A stretch of DNA of 49,955 bases from an uncultured bacterium. GTDB lineage: Bacteria > Bacillota > Clostridia > Oscillospirales > Oscillospiraceae. The translations under genes and the position numbers were made by a program. Below are positions 40,528 to 49,264 of the stretch, one piece after another. Location of the stretch: contig CAMTMC010000015.1 of NCBI GenBank assembly GCA_947073515.1, positions 1 to 49,955 on the forward strand, read 5' to 3'. The notes under the pieces are model-generated. The model saw only the letters and a program-made list of their open reading frames with translations, did not search any database and was not told the DNA's origin. Position 1 is the stretch's first letter. Every line of letters starts with the position of its first letter.

Positions 40528-41391
40528 ATGGCCACCACCTACAACAATCTATTCCTGGATACCCGGGCCCGGCTGAAGCGGGCCGGGGTGGAGGGCGCCC
40601 AGCTGGAGGCCCGGGAGATCCTCTGCTTCGCGGCGGACAAGACCCGGGAGCAGTTTTACCGGGACATGTCCCTGTATGTCTCCGCTGAGCTGGAGCGGCG
40701 GGTGGAGGAGCTGGTCCGCCGGCGCCTGGACGGGGAGCCGGTGGCCTACATCATCGGCGAGTGGGAGTTCTACGGCCTGCCCCTGGACATCTCCCGGGAT
40801 GTGCTCATCCCCCGGCTGGACACCGAGGTACTGGCGGAGCGGGGCATCCTGAAGGCCCGAGATTCCGGGGAGGAGGCCCGGGTGCTGGATCTGTGCGCCG
40901 GCAGCGGCTGCGTGGGCCTGGCGGTGGCGGCCAACGCCCCGGAGTGCCGGGTGGTGCTGGGGGAGCTGTCCGAGGGGGCGCTGCGGGTGTGCAAGCAGAA
41001 TGTCCGCCGGAACGAGCTCAACGCCCGGGTGACCTGCCTGTCAGTGGACGCCATGGAGGCTCCCAACTCCCAGCTGTGGGATTTTGATGTGATTGTGTGC
41101 AACCCCCCCTACATACCCACTGGGGAGATCAGCGGGCTGGACATATCGGTTCGGGACTATGAGCCCCGGATGGCCCTGGACGGGGGGGAGGACGGCCTGA
41201 ACTACTACCGGGCTGTCGCCGCCAAGTGGAAGCCGGCCCTGCGGCTGGGCGGCTGCCTGATTTTTGAGGTGGGCGCCGGCCAGGCCGCCGATGTGGAGAA
41301 AATCCTGGCCCAAAACGGCTATGAGGGCATCCAGACCACCGCCGACACCCAGGGGATCTGGCGGGTGGTGGAGGGCACCGTCAACCGCTAG
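40528..41391 (+). CDS. prmC: Peptide chain release factor glutamine methyltransferase
   Basis: PrmC methylates the Gln of the GGQ motif in release factors RF1 and RF2 with S-adenosylmethionine. The 287-residue protein has the helical N-terminal domain, then GEWEFYGLPLDISRDVLIPR, the SAM motif VLDLCAGSGCVGLAVA and the catalytic NPPYIPT. AGGAAGGTGA supports the ATG at 40528 over one three codons upstream. It acts in the cytoplasm during translation termination. Confidence 0.93.
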   Translation: MATTYNNLFLDTRARLKRAGVEGAQLEAREILCFAADKTREQFYRDMSLYVSAELERRVEELVRRRLDGEPVAYIIGEWEFYGLPLDISRDVLIPRLDTEVLAERGILKARDSGEEARVLDLCAGSGCVGLAVAANAPECRVVLGELSEGALRVCKQNVRRNELNARVTCLSVDAMEAPNSQLWDFDVIVCNPPYIPTGEISGLDISVRDYEPRMALDGGEDGLNYYRAVAAKWKPALRLGGCLIFEVGAGQAADVEKILAQNGYEGIQTTADTQGIWRVVEGTVNR

Positions 41392-41502
41392 GGGAACGGG
41401 GCCGGCGGCAAGAAAAGTCCGTTTTATTGGACAGTAAAAAGTGTAGGATATGGGACAGAAAGAGGCCGGGGCCCTGAGCGCCGGCGGGAAAGGATGATAG
41501 CA

Positions 41503-42624
41503 ATGGCACAGAAGAAGCCTGTGATCGAATCGGCCGCTCCGGCCTCTGACAAGAAGAAGGCCCTGGAGACCGCCATGGCCCAGATTGAGAAGACCTACGG
41601 CAAGGGCTCCATCATGCGGCTGGGGGAGAACACCGGGGTAGTGGTGGACGCCATCCCCACCGGCTCTTTGTCCCTGGATATCGCCCTGGGCATCGGCGGC
41701 GTGCCCAAGGGCCGCATCATTGAGATCTACGGGCCGGAGTCCTCCGGCAAGACCACCCTGGCCCTGCACATTGTGGCCGAGGCCCAGAAGCGGGGGGGCG
41801 AGGTGGCCTTCATCGACGCGGAGCACGCCCTGGACCCCGCCTACGCCCGGGCCCTGGGGGTGGACATCGACTCCATGCTCATCTCCCAGCCCGACACCGG
41901 CGAGCAGGGCCTGGAGATCTGCGAGGCCCTGGTGCGCTCCGGCGCCCTGGACGTGGTGGTGGTGGACTCGGTGGCCGCTCTCACCCCCCGGGCGGAGATC
42001 GAGGGTGACATGGGGGACAGCCACGTGGGCCTGCTGGCCCGGCTGATGAGCCAGGCCCTGCGGAAGCTGGCCGGCTCCATCGCCAAGACCAACTGCATTG
42101 TGATCTTCATCAACCAGCTCCGGGAGAAGGTGGGCGTCATGTACGGCAACCCGGAGGTGACCACCGGCGGCCGGGCGCTGAAGTTCTACGCCTCCGTCCG
42201 CATCGACATACGCAAGGTGGAGGCCCTGAAAAACGGCGCCGAGCTCATCGGCAACCGCACCCGGGCCAAAATTGTGAAGAACAAGGTGGCCCCCCCCTTC
42301 CGGGAGGCGGAGTTTGAGATCCTCTACGGCGAGGGCATCTCCAAGTGGGGGGAGCTGGTGGATCTGGCGGTGAAGCTGGACATTGTGCAGAAGTCGGGCT
42401 CCTGGTTCTCCATGGGGGAGCTGCGCCTGGGCCAGGGCCGGGACGCGGTGAAGCAGTATCTGAAGGAAAACCCCGACCTGGTGGAGAAGATCGAGGCGGA
42501 GGTCCGGGCCAACTCCTTCGCCCTGATGAGCAAGCAGTCCCAGATCGCCGCCAAGGCCGCCGGCCGGGCGGTGGACGTGTCCGCCGATGACTTTGAGGAC
42601 GGCCCCCCGGCGGACGAGGACTGA
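41503..42624 (+). CDS. recA: Recombinase RecA
   Basis: The 373-residue protein is a full-length RecA, which forms filaments on single-stranded DNA for homologous recombination and SOS induction. It shows [18 protein letters not shown], Walker [30 protein letters not shown], the L1/L2 loop regions ([20 protein letters not shown] and the [18 protein letters not shown] segment) and an acidic tail ending PADED. The ATG at 41503, with GGAAAGGA before it, is preferred to one three codons upstream. I saw no LexA-type GAAC-N4-GTTC box in the 111-nt spacer upstream. Confidence 0.97.
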   Translation: MAQKKPVIESAAPASDKKKALETAMAQIEKTYGKGSIMRLGENTGVVVDAIPTGSLSLDIALGIGGVPKGRIIEIYGPESSGKTTLALHIVAEAQKRGGEVAFIDAEHALDPAYARALGVDIDSMLISQPDTGEQGLEICEALVRSGALDVVVVDSVAALTPRAEIEGDMGDSHVGLLARLMSQALRKLAGSIAKTNCIVIFINQLREKVGVMYGNPEVTTGGRALKFYASVRIDIRKVEALKNGAELIGNRTRAKIVKNKVAPPFREAEFEILYGEGISKWGELVDLAVKLDIVQKSGSWFSMGELRLGQGRDAVKQYLKENPDLVEKIEAEVRANSFALMSKQSQIAAKAAGRAVDVSADDFEDGPPADED

Positions 42625-42630
42625 CTTGTG

Positions 42631-42700
42631 TAGGGGCGGATATGATCCGTCCGCCACTTGCCGCCTTTGCCTCGCCCCATGGGGGCGGATGATATCCGCC
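42631..42700. repeat. Pair of GGCGGAT hairpins between recA and recX
   Basis: GGGGCGGAT-ATG-ATCCGTCCGCC (42633-42655) and GGGCGGAT-GAT-ATCCGCC (42682-42699) are two copies of one hairpin motif. A related palindrome, GGGCGGACAGTCCGCCC, occurs at 13623-13640. It has the look of a dispersed genomic repeat; no T-run is attached. Confidence 0.6.
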
Positions 42701-42732
42701 GCGACAAAACTATGAAAACCGGGGTATCGGCC

Positions 42733-43359
42733 ATGGTAATTCAAGAATTAAAGCCCTCCAAACGGGTGGAGGGCCGCTGGCTGGCGGTGCTGGAGGACGG
42801 CTCCATCCTGCGGGTGGGGGAGGGCGAGGTGGTGGAGTTCGCCCTCTACGCCGGGAAGGAGCTGTCTGAGGAGGAGGCGGAACGCCTTCAGGGCGCCGCC
42901 CGCCGGAGCGGGCTGAGAGCCAAGGCCATCGAGCTGCTGGCGAGGAAGCCCCAGTCCCGGCGGGAGCTGGAGCGGAAGCTGCGGGAGTGGGAGGCCTCCG
43001 AGGAGGAGCTTGGGGCCATCTGCGACCGGATGGAGGAGCTGGGCTACCTGAACGAGGGGGAGTACGCGGGCCGGATCGTCCGGCACTACGCCGCCAAGGG
43101 CTTCGGAGAGCGGAAAATCCGGGATGAGCTCTACCGCCGGGGGGTGCCCCGGGAGCTGTGGGACGAGGCCCTGGAGCAGATTGGGGAGGCGGTCAGCGCC
43201 GCCGCTATCGACGCCTTTCTGGAGAAAAAGCTGAGGGGCAGCCGCGACCCCAAGGAGATCAAAAGGGCCTCTGACGCCCTGGCCCGCCGGGGCTTCTCCT
43301 GGACGGAGATCAGCGAGGCGATCCGGCGGCACGGCGCCCCGGCGGAGGACGAATGGTGA
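42733..43359 (+). CDS. recX: Regulatory protein RecX
   Basis: The 208-residue protein has the three-helix repeats of RecX, with the family phrases AIELLARKPQSRRELERKLR, YLNEGEYAGRIVRHYAAKGFG and IRDELYRRGVPRELWDEAL. RecX binds RecA filaments and limits their activity. The start at 42733 gives the usual N-terminus; its ribosome site (GGGG 12 nt upstream) is weak, and an ATG at 42712 is a second option. It directly follows recA, the normal partner. Confidence 0.88.
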   Translation: MVIQELKPSKRVEGRWLAVLEDGSILRVGEGEVVEFALYAGKELSEEEAERLQGAARRSGLRAKAIELLARKPQSRRELERKLREWEASEEELGAICDRMEELGYLNEGEYAGRIVRHYAAKGFGERKIRDELYRRGVPRELWDEALEQIGEAVSAAAIDAFLEKKLRGSRDPKEIKRASDALARRGFSWTEISEAIRRHGAPAEDEW

Positions 43360-43410
43360 AAAAGAGGGCTTGTATGACGTCCTCACGCAGAATGATATGG
43401 GAGCGTTTCT

Positions 43411-44736
43411 ATGTCTTATAAAGTCGCGTTTATATCTCTTGGCTGCGCCAAGAACCTGGTGAACACCGAGCAGATGATGGCCCTGTGCCGCAAGGCGGGC
43501 CACACCGTCACCGGCGACCCGGAGGGGGCGGATGTGGCGGTGCTCAACACCTGCGGGTTCATTGAGTCGGCCAAGAGCGAGGCCATCGACAACATCCTGG
43601 AGCTGGGGGAGCTGAAAAAGGCCGGCAAGCTGAAAAAGCTGCTGGTGGCGGGCTGTCTCAGCCAGCGCTATCCCCAGGACATCCGGGCGGAGCTGCCCGA
43701 GGTGGACGGGATGCTGGGCACCGGCAGCTACACCGACGTGGTGGCGGCGGTGGAGGGCCTGATGGCCGGGGAGAGGCCGGAATACTTCTCCGACATCCAC
43801 CGCGCCTATGAGGACGGGGAGCGGCTGGTGACCACCCCCCCCTACACCGCCTACCTGAAGATCGCCGAGGGCTGTTCCAACGGCTGCGCCTTCTGTATCA
43901 TTCCCAAGCTCCGGGGCAGGTACCGCAGCCGCTCCATGCCCGCCCTGCTGGAGGAGGCCAGGAAACTGGCGGACAGCGGGGTGAAGGAGCTGATCGTCAT
44001 TGCCCAGGACATCACCCGGTACGGCCTGGATTTACCGGAGAAGGCCTCCCTGGCCCAGCTGCTGCGGGAGCTGTGTAAGCTGGATTTCCACTGGATCCGC
44101 CTGCACTACCTGTACCCGGAGGTCATCACCGACGAGCTCATTGAGGTCATCTCCTCCCAGCCCAAGATCCTCCACTACCTGGACATCCCCCTCCAGCACT
44201 GTAACGACGGGATTTTGAAGGCCATGCGCCGGCACAACACCCGGGCGGAGCTGGAGGCCCTCCTGGCCAAGCTCCGGGCCGCCATGCCCGACCTGGTGGT
44301 CCGCACCTCCCTGATCTGTGGCCTGCCCGGCGAGGGGGAGGGGGAGTTTGAGGAGCTGTGCCAGTTCCTCCGGGAACAGCGGCTCCAGCGGGTGGGGGTG
44401 TTCCAATACTCCCCGGAGGAGGGCACCCTGGCCGCCGTCATGGAGAACCAGGTGGACGGGGAGACCGCCGCCCGCCGGGTGGAGCTGCTGGTGGACCTCC
44501 AGTCCCGGATCATGGACCAGTACAACGAGGAGCGGCTGGGCACGGTGATGGAGGTCCTCTGCGAGGGCTACGACGCCGGCGAAGGCTGTTATGCGGGCCG
44601 GACCTACGCTGACTCGGTGGAGATCGATGGCCGGGTGCTGTTCACCGCCGCTGGGCTGGTGCCGGCGGGGGAGTTCGTCCCCGTGCGGATCACCGGCGTG
44701 TCGGACGGGGACCTGACCGGGGAGATAGAGGAATAA
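43411..44736 (+). CDS. rimO: Ribosomal protein S12 methylthiotransferase RimO
   Basis: RimO is a radical-SAM enzyme that adds a methylthio group to an Asp of ribosomal protein S12. The 441-residue protein has the N-terminal UPF0004 domain (SLGCAKNLVNTEQMM with cluster cysteines, CGFIESAKSEA), the radical-SAM motif CSNGCAFCIIP (near residue 155) and a C-terminal TRAM domain. GGGAGCG precedes the start. Together with pgsA downstream it keeps the rimO-pgsA neighbourhood seen in many Firmicutes. Confidence 0.94.
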   Translation: MSYKVAFISLGCAKNLVNTEQMMALCRKAGHTVTGDPEGADVAVLNTCGFIESAKSEAIDNILELGELKKAGKLKKLLVAGCLSQRYPQDIRAELPEVDGMLGTGSYTDVVAAVEGLMAGERPEYFSDIHRAYEDGERLVTTPPYTAYLKIAEGCSNGCAFCIIPKLRGRYRSRSMPALLEEARKLADSGVKELIVIAQDITRYGLDLPEKASLAQLLRELCKLDFHWIRLHYLYPEVITDELIEVISSQPKILHYLDIPLQHCNDGILKAMRRHNTRAELEALLAKLRAAMPDLVVRTSLICGLPGEGEGEFEELCQFLREQRLQRVGVFQYSPEEGTLAAVMENQVDGETAARRVELLVDLQSRIMDQYNEERLGTVMEVLCEGYDAGEGCYAGRTYADSVEIDGRVLFTAAGLVPAGEFVPVRITGVSDGDLTGEIEE

Positions 44737-44762
44737 TGACAAGATGAATGAGGTAAACTGCT

Positions 44763-45290
44763 ATGAATACCGCCAATAAGCTCACCCTGCTGCGGGTGGC
44801 GATGATCCCCGCCTTCCTGCTGGTGCTCTATCTGGACGTGCCCGGGGCCAATTACTGGGCCTTGGCCATCTTCGCCGCCGCCAGCGTCACCGACACCCTG
44901 GACGGCTACATCGCCCGGCACTACAACCAGATTACCGACTTCGGCAAGTTTATGGACCCCCTGGCGGACAAGTGCCTGGTCACCGCCGCCATGCTGTGGT
45001 TTGTGGAGGTGGGGCAGATGCCCGCCTGGGCCCTGCTCATTGTGATCGTCCGGGAATTCGGGGTGTCCGGCCTGCGGATGGTGGCCGCCGACAAGGGACG
45101 GGTGATCGCCGCCGGGTGGTCGGGGAAGGTGAAGACCGCCGCCACCATGGTGTGTATCATCATCATGCTGCTGCTGCCCGGCCAGACCGTCGTCAATCAA
45201 ATCTGCACCGCTGTGATTGTTCTGACCACCATCTACTCCGGCGTGGAGTATTTCATGAAAAACTCGGACATTCTGGCCCGGGCCAAGTGA
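44763..45290 (+). CDS. pgsA: CDP-diacylglycerol-glycerol-3-phosphate 3-phosphatidyltransferase
   Basis: This membrane enzyme makes phosphatidylglycerol phosphate, the first step to phosphatidylglycerol. The 175-residue protein has the CDP-alcohol phosphotransferase signature in DTLDGYIARHYNQITDFGKF followed by MDPLADK (D-x2-DG-x2-AR-x8-G-x3-D-x3-D) and several hydrophobic helices. Length is normal. GAGGTAA precedes the ATG. The next gene starts 11 nt after its stop. Confidence 0.92.
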   Translation: MNTANKLTLLRVAMIPAFLLVLYLDVPGANYWALAIFAAASVTDTLDGYIARHYNQITDFGKFMDPLADKCLVTAAMLWFVEVGQMPAWALLIVIVREFGVSGLRMVAADKGRVIAAGWSGKVKTAATMVCIIIMLLLPGQTVVNQICTAVIVLTTIYSGVEYFMKNSDILARAK

Positions 45291-45301
45291 CAGGAGAAAA
45301 T

Positions 45302-46180
45302 ATGCGGAGCTTACAACCTAAGAATACAAAGCTGGAGGCGTCCACCCGGATTGGAGCGATTGTCCTCTCCTCCTTAATCATAGCGGTCAACCTGAAAAGC
45401 TTTGTCCAGGCGGGTGATTTGTTCCCCGGCGGTTTCTCTGGCCTGACCCGGCTGATTACCCGGACGGCTTTAGAGTACGGGGGCGCGGAGCTGTCCTTTG
45501 GCCTCATCAATCTGCTGCTGAACATCATCCCGGCGGCGATCAGCTTTGTCGCGGTGGGCAAGCGGTTCACCTTATACTCCTGTCTGTCGGTGGTGCTGGT
45601 CAGCGTGTTCACCGACCTGGTGCCGCCCATCGCCATCACCGAGGACGTGCTGCTGGTGTGTGTCTTCGGGGGTATCATCAACGGGTTTGCCATCAGCCTG
45701 TGCTTGAGGGCCCGGGTGACCACCGGAGGGACGGACTTTATCGCCATCGCCCTGTCGGAGAAGAAAAATGTGGACGCCTGGGGCTGCATCCTTGCGGCCA
45801 ATGTGGTCATGCTGATGGTGGCCGGGCTGATGTTCGGCTGGGAGAAGGCCCTGTACTCCATCCTGTTCCAGTACGCCAGCACCCAGGTGATCCGGGTGCT
45901 GGACCCGGACTCCCGGCGGTCCACCCTGCTCATCGTCACCGGGCGGGAGAGCGCCGGCGGGGTGTGCGCCGTCATCCAGGACACCAACCACTCCGCCACC
46001 CTGGTGGAGGGGGTGGGCCTGTACAACGGGGAGCCCTGCGTCATGGTCTACTCCGTGGTAGAGAGCAGCCAGGCCCGGAGCATCGGCCGGAAAGTCCGTC
46101 AGGCGGATCCCAACGCCTTTGTGAACATCCTGCCCACCCAGCGCCTGGTGGGCAACTTCTACCGAAAGCCCAGGGATTAG
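45302..46180 (+). CDS. YitT-family membrane protein (DUF161 plus DUF2179)
   Basis: The 292-residue protein has five or six N-terminal helices with the family motifs LFPGGFSGLTRLI and ARVTTGGTDFIAIALSEK. A C-terminal cytoplasmic DUF2179 domain follows, with STLLIVTGRESAGGVCAVIQ and VYSVVESSQARSIGRKVRQ. Members are thought to be transporters or membrane regulators; the substrate is unknown. AGGAGA precedes the ATG at 45302, 11 nt after pgsA, so it ends that operon. Confidence 0.88.
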   Translation: MRSLQPKNTKLEASTRIGAIVLSSLIIAVNLKSFVQAGDLFPGGFSGLTRLITRTALEYGGAELSFGLINLLLNIIPAAISFVAVGKRFTLYSCLSVVLVSVFTDLVPPIAITEDVLLVCVFGGIINGFAISLCLRARVTTGGTDFIAIALSEKKNVDAWGCILAANVVMLMVAGLMFGWEKALYSILFQYASTQVIRVLDPDSRRSTLLIVTGRESAGGVCAVIQDTNHSATLVEGVGLYNGEPCVMVYSVVESSQARSIGRKVRQADPNAFVNILPTQRLVGNFYRKPRD

Positions 46181-46190
46181 CGGGAAAACA

Positions 46191-46228
46191 GCGGGGCCGC
46201 CCAACAGGCGGCCCCGCTTCTTCTTTTT
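46191..46228. terminator. Terminator between convergent YitT-family and serA genes
   Basis: GCGGGGCCGCC and GGCGGCCCCGC form a perfect 11-bp stem. The plus-strand tail is TTCTTCTTTTT. On the minus strand the tail is poor (TGTTTTCCC), so it mainly serves the plus-strand operon. Confidence 0.85.
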
Positions 46229-46230
46229 GC

Positions 46231-47403
46231 TCAGTGATGCAGCACCCGCACCCGGATCATGTTGGGGATGGCACGCAGGTCGGCGGCCACCTGGCCGGTG
46301 ACCCGGGTGTTTACATCCACCATAGAGTAGGCGTAATCCCCTTTGGACTTGTTGGTCATGTTCTCCACGTTGATGTTGTCCCGGGAGAGCACCCCCATGA
46401 TCTGGGTAAGCATGGCGGGGACATTTTTGTGGATCATGCACAGCCGGGACAGGCCGCTCCACTCCAGGGCCACGTCGGGCAGGTTGACCGCGTTGCGGAT
46501 GTTGCCGTTGAGCAGATAGTCCTGGAGCTGGCGGACGGCCATAATGGCGCAGTTCTCCTCGCTCTCCGGGGTGGAGGCCCCCAGGTGGGGCAGGGCGATG
46601 ACGTTCCTCACCCCGGCGATACGCTGGTTGGGGAAGTCGGTGACATACCGGGCCACCTGGCCGGACTCCAGGGCGGAGATCATATCCCCGTCGTTGACCA
46701 GTTCCCCCCGGGCCAGGTTCAGGATACGGACCTGGTCCTTCATTTTCCCCATGGACCGGGCGTTGATGATGCCCTGGGTATCCGGGGTACAGGGGATGTG
46801 GAGGGTGATGTAGTCGGCTGCCCGGTACAGCTCGTCCAGGGTGTGGACCACGTGGACGTGGCGGTCCAGCCGCAGGGCGGTGTCCACCGACAGGTAGGGG
46901 TCGTAGCCGTACACGTCCATACCCAGCTCCAGGGCCACGTTGGCCACCAGCTCGCCGATGGCCCCCAGGCCGATGACCCCGAGGGTTTTACGGGACAGCT
47001 CCGGGCCGGAAAAGGCGGACTTGCCCTGTTCTACCGCCGCCGCCACGTCGGACTGGGGGATGCGGGCCTGCTCCCGCACCCAGCCGGCGCCCCCCAGCAC
47101 GTCCCGGGAGGCGATGAGCATGGCGGCGATGACCAGCTCCTTCACGGCGTTGGCGTTGGCGCCGGGGGTATTGAAGACCACGATGCCCCGTTGGGAGCAG
47201 CGGTCGATGGGGATGTTGTTGGTGCCCGCCCCCGCCCGGGCCACGGCCTGGAGGGTGTCAGGGAAGGGGTAGTTGTGCAGGTCGGCGGAGCGGACCAGGA
47301 TGCCGTCCTCCTGATCCAGGCCGTCCCCCGCCTGGAAGCGGGTGTGGTCCAGGCGGGCCAGGCCGGCGGGGGAGATGTTGTTCAGTATCTTGATACGGTA
47401 CAT
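46231..47403 (-). CDS. serA: D-3-phosphoglycerate dehydrogenase
   Basis: SerA oxidises 3-phosphoglycerate to 3-phosphohydroxypyruvate with NAD+, the first step of serine synthesis. The 390-residue protein has the D-2-hydroxyacid dehydrogenase fold: GAGTNNIPIDRC, the NAD motif GLGAIGELVANVALELGMDV, HIPCTPDTQGIINA and the catalytic histidine in ALPHLGASTPESEE. A C-terminal ACT domain begins about residue 320 (INVENMTNKSKGDYAYSMVD), which usually binds serine for feedback control. It follows serC by 14 nt. Confidence 0.94.
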   Translation of the reverse strand: MYRIKILNNISPAGLARLDHTRFQAGDGLDQEDGILVRSADLHNYPFPDTLQAVARAGAGTNNIPIDRCSQRGIVVFNTPGANANAVKELVIAAMLIASRDVLGGAGWVREQARIPQSDVAAAVEQGKSAFSGPELSRKTLGVIGLGAIGELVANVALELGMDVYGYDPYLSVDTALRLDRHVHVVHTLDELYRAADYITLHIPCTPDTQGIINARSMGKMKDQVRILNLARGELVNDGDMISALESGQVARYVTDFPNQRIAGVRNVIALPHLGASTPESEENCAIMAVRQLQDYLLNGNIRNAVNLPDVALEWSGLSRLCMIHKNVPAMLTQIMGVLSRDNINVENMTNKSKGDYAYSMVDVNTRVTGQVAADLRAIPNMIRVRVLHH

Positions 47404-47417
47404 AGGATCACCTGGCT

Positions 47418-48503
47418 TTACAGATTGGCCTTCTCGAAGGCCCGGATGAAATCTCGGAGTTTTTCCACGCCCTCAAGGGGCATGGCGTTATAGATGGAGG
47501 CCCGCATGCCGCCTGTCTTCCGGTGGCCCTTCAGGTTGAGGAGGCCGGCCTGGGCGGCCTGGGCGATGAATTGGGCGTCCAGCTCCGGCTTCCCGGTGCG
47601 GAAGGTCACATTCATGCTGGAGCGGGCCGCCGGTTCGGCGTGGCACTGGAAGAGGCGGGAGCTGTCCAGCGCCTCATAGAGCAGGCCGGAGCGCTGGCGC
47701 CTTAGCCGCTCCATCCCCGCCAGGCCGCCGTTCTCCTCCACCCAGTCCAGGGTGAGGGACAGCATATAGATGCACCAGCAGGGGGGCGTGTTGTACATGG
47801 AGTCCTTTTGGATCATGGTCTGGTACTCCATCATAAGGGGCGTGCAGGGCAGGTGGCGGCCGGCCAGTCCCTCCCGGAGGATGACCACTGTCAGACCGGC
47901 GGGGGCCATGTTCTTCTGGGCCCCGGCGAAGATTAGGCCGTATTTGGACACGTCCACCGGCGTGGACAGGATGTTGGAGGACATATCGCACACCAGGGGG
48001 ACAGAGCCGGTCTCCGGCACGTAGTTCCACTCGGTGCCGTAGATGGTGTTATTGGCGCAGTAGTAGAAGTAGCTGGCCCCGGGATCCAGCTCCAGCTGAT
48101 CCTGGGCGGGGATATAGCGGTAGTCCCGATCCTCAGAGGAAGCGGCAATGTGAACGGCGCCGTATTTCCGGGCCTCCTGGCAGGCCAGCTGGGAGAAGTT
48201 GCCGGTGACGGCGTAGTCCGCCCGGCCGGCCTCCCCCATCAGGTTCAGGGGGACCATGGAGAACTGGCCGGTGGCCCCGGTCTGGAGGAAGAGGAGCTTG
48301 TACCCCGCCGGGATGGACAGAACACGGCGCAGCTTGTCCTGGGCCTGGTCAAAGATCTCCTGGAAAATGGGGGAGCGGTGGCTCATCTCCATGACAGACA
48401 TGCCGGAACCCCGGTAGTTGGTGATCTCCGCCCCGGCCCGCTCCAGGGCGGACAGGGGGAGCATGGAGGGTCCGGCGGAAAAGTTGTAGACACGTTCAGG
48501 CAT
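47418..48503 (-). CDS. serC: Phosphoserine aminotransferase
   Basis: SerC is the PLP enzyme that converts 3-phosphohydroxypyruvate to phosphoserine. The 361-residue protein begins RVYNFSAGPSMLP, has MEMSHRSPIFQEI, the substrate segment FLQTGATGQF, and a Schiff-base lysine in FAGAQKNMAPAGL (near residue 190). Start at 48503 is preceded by GAGAGGGG, and the length equals that of Escherichia coli SerC. It is the first gene of the serC-serA operon. A serB-like phosphatase is not in the window. Confidence 0.95.
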   Translation of the reverse strand: MPERVYNFSAGPSMLPLSALERAGAEITNYRGSGMSVMEMSHRSPIFQEIFDQAQDKLRRVLSIPAGYKLLFLQTGATGQFSMVPLNLMGEAGRADYAVTGNFSQLACQEARKYGAVHIAASSEDRDYRYIPAQDQLELDPGASYFYYCANNTIYGTEWNYVPETGSVPLVCDMSSNILSTPVDVSKYGLIFAGAQKNMAPAGLTVVILREGLAGRHLPCTPLMMEYQTMIQKDSMYNTPPCWCIYMLSLTLDWVEENGGLAGMERLRRQRSGLLYEALDSSRLFQCHAEPAARSSMNVTFRTGKPELDAQFIAQAAQAGLLNLKGHRKTGGMRASIYNAMPLEGVEKLRDFIRAFEKANL

Positions 48504-48538
48504 GGCGGACAGCCCCTCTCTCAAATGTGATGGGCCCT

Positions 48539-48567
48539 ATTATAGCACGGCCCAGGGCGGTTGTCAC
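48539..48567 (-). promoter_or_regulatory. Promoter of serC-serA
   Basis: Minus-strand GTGACA (48567-48562) and TATAAT (48544-48539) with 17-bp spacing lie 36 nt before the serC start. Confidence 0.75.
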
Positions 48568-48596
48568 GGGTTTTCCCAGGGGGTGGAATCCGGGGA

Positions 48597-48625
48597 AGAA
48601 AAAACCGCCCGGCACAGCCGGACGG
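48597..48625 (-). terminator. Terminator of yaaL-bofA
   Basis: On the minus strand CCGTCCGGC and GCCGGGCGG pair (one mismatch) around TGT and run into six T residues, 10 nt after the bofA stop codon. Confidence 0.82.
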
Positions 48626-48634
48626 CGACGGGAG

Positions 48635-48901
48635 CTAGCGCAGCGCCCACTGCATCATCAGCAGCAGGCCGAAGCCCGGGAGCCCCAGTACTCCCAGCAC
48701 CAGGGCGTTGAACAGGTTGACCCCCAGCTGTACCCCAACCAGGTGGCCCACCTGGGAGAACAGGGCCAGGGCGGCCAGCCCAACGCCGGAGCGGAGGGCC
48801 AGCCGGATCAGCTGGGCCGCCGGCCGGCGGAGGAGCAGCAGGGCGCCGCACAGCACCAGCCCCGCCAGACACCAGGCCACATAGCCGGGCAGGCCGGTCA
48901 T
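48635..48901 (-). CDS. bofA: Pro-sigma-K processing inhibitor BofA family
   Basis: The 88-residue membrane protein has two or three hydrophobic helices and the family's C-terminal phrase VNLFNALVLGVLGLPGFGLL. In Bacillus subtilis BofA holds the SpoIVFB protease inactive in the mother-cell outer forespore membrane until the forespore signals. Its start overlaps the stop of the gene at 48898-49137 by 4 nt. That yaaL-bofA order and the sigma-E-type promoter in front support a sporulation role. Confidence 0.86.
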   Translation of the reverse strand: MTGLPGYVAWCLAGLVLCGALLLLRRPAAQLIRLALRSGVGLAALALFSQVGHLVGVQLGVNLFNALVLGVLGLPGFGLLLMMQWALR

Positions 48902-49137
48902 GAGGCCCCCTCCAGCTCCTTCACCCGGCGCAGCAGGTAGTTGTAACGGGCCTGTAAGGAGTTGATCTCAAAGACGAAGGACTCGATCAGATCCCCGTCG
49001 CTGGTGGTGTTGAAGCCGCCGTAGGCCTGGTTGAGCAGGGCTCTGGTGTGGGACAGGGAGCGCATCAGCTCCCGGCGCTCCTCCTCCTGGGCGCGGACGG
49101 CCTGTCGGGGGGAGAGCTTGCGGACTGTCTGGGCCAT
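48898..49137 (-). CDS. DUF2508 (YaaL-family) protein
   Basis: The 79-residue protein is charged and helical, with RELMRSLSHTRALLNQAYGG and DLIESFVFEINSLQARYNYL, the pattern of DUF2508/YaaL. Function is unknown; its constant neighbour in Firmicutes is bofA. AAAGGAGGG lies before the ATG at 49137. An in-frame ATG 18 codons upstream has no ribosome site and falls between the promoter and this start. Confidence 0.85.
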   Translation of the reverse strand: MAQTVRKLSPRQAVRAQEEERRELMRSLSHTRALLNQAYGGFNTTSDGDLIESFVFEINSLQARYNYLLRRVKELEGAS

Positions 49138-49169
49138 GGTGGTCCCTCCTTTCCGGATGTAACAATAAT

Positions 49170-49197
49170 AGTGTATGGATAGTTTGGACAAATATTC
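49170..49197 (-). promoter_or_regulatory. Sigma-E-type sporulation promoter of yaaL-bofA
   Basis: On the minus strand GAATATT (49197-49191) and CATACACT (49177-49170) are 13 bp apart. Both match the sigma-E consensus (KMATATT, CATACAMT) at every position. bofA is known to be sigma-E-dependent in Bacillus subtilis. Confidence 0.75.
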
Positions 49198-49218
49198 CAG
49201 ACTTTAAACCGGGAGGGC

Positions 49219-49256
49219 AAAAAAAGAGGCGGGGGCCGCTGCGCGCGGCCCCCGCC
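49219..49256 (-). terminator. Terminator of the SLH-domain gene
   Basis: A perfect 12-bp stem (GGCGGGGGCCGC with its complement) is followed on the minus strand by TCTTTTTTT, 8 nt after the stop codon. Confidence 0.9.
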
Positions 49257-49264
49257 GGGGTCAG

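Noticed and set aside
41392..41502. SOS (LexA) box upstream of recA
   Set aside because: No GAAC-N4-GTTC-like palindrome was found in the spacer; control may use a diverged site that cannot be recognised by eye.
45658..47493. A 611-codon plus-strand frame crossing the YitT-family gene and serA
   Set aside because: It runs out of frame through one gene and antisense through another, across a strong terminator, and has no ribosome site.
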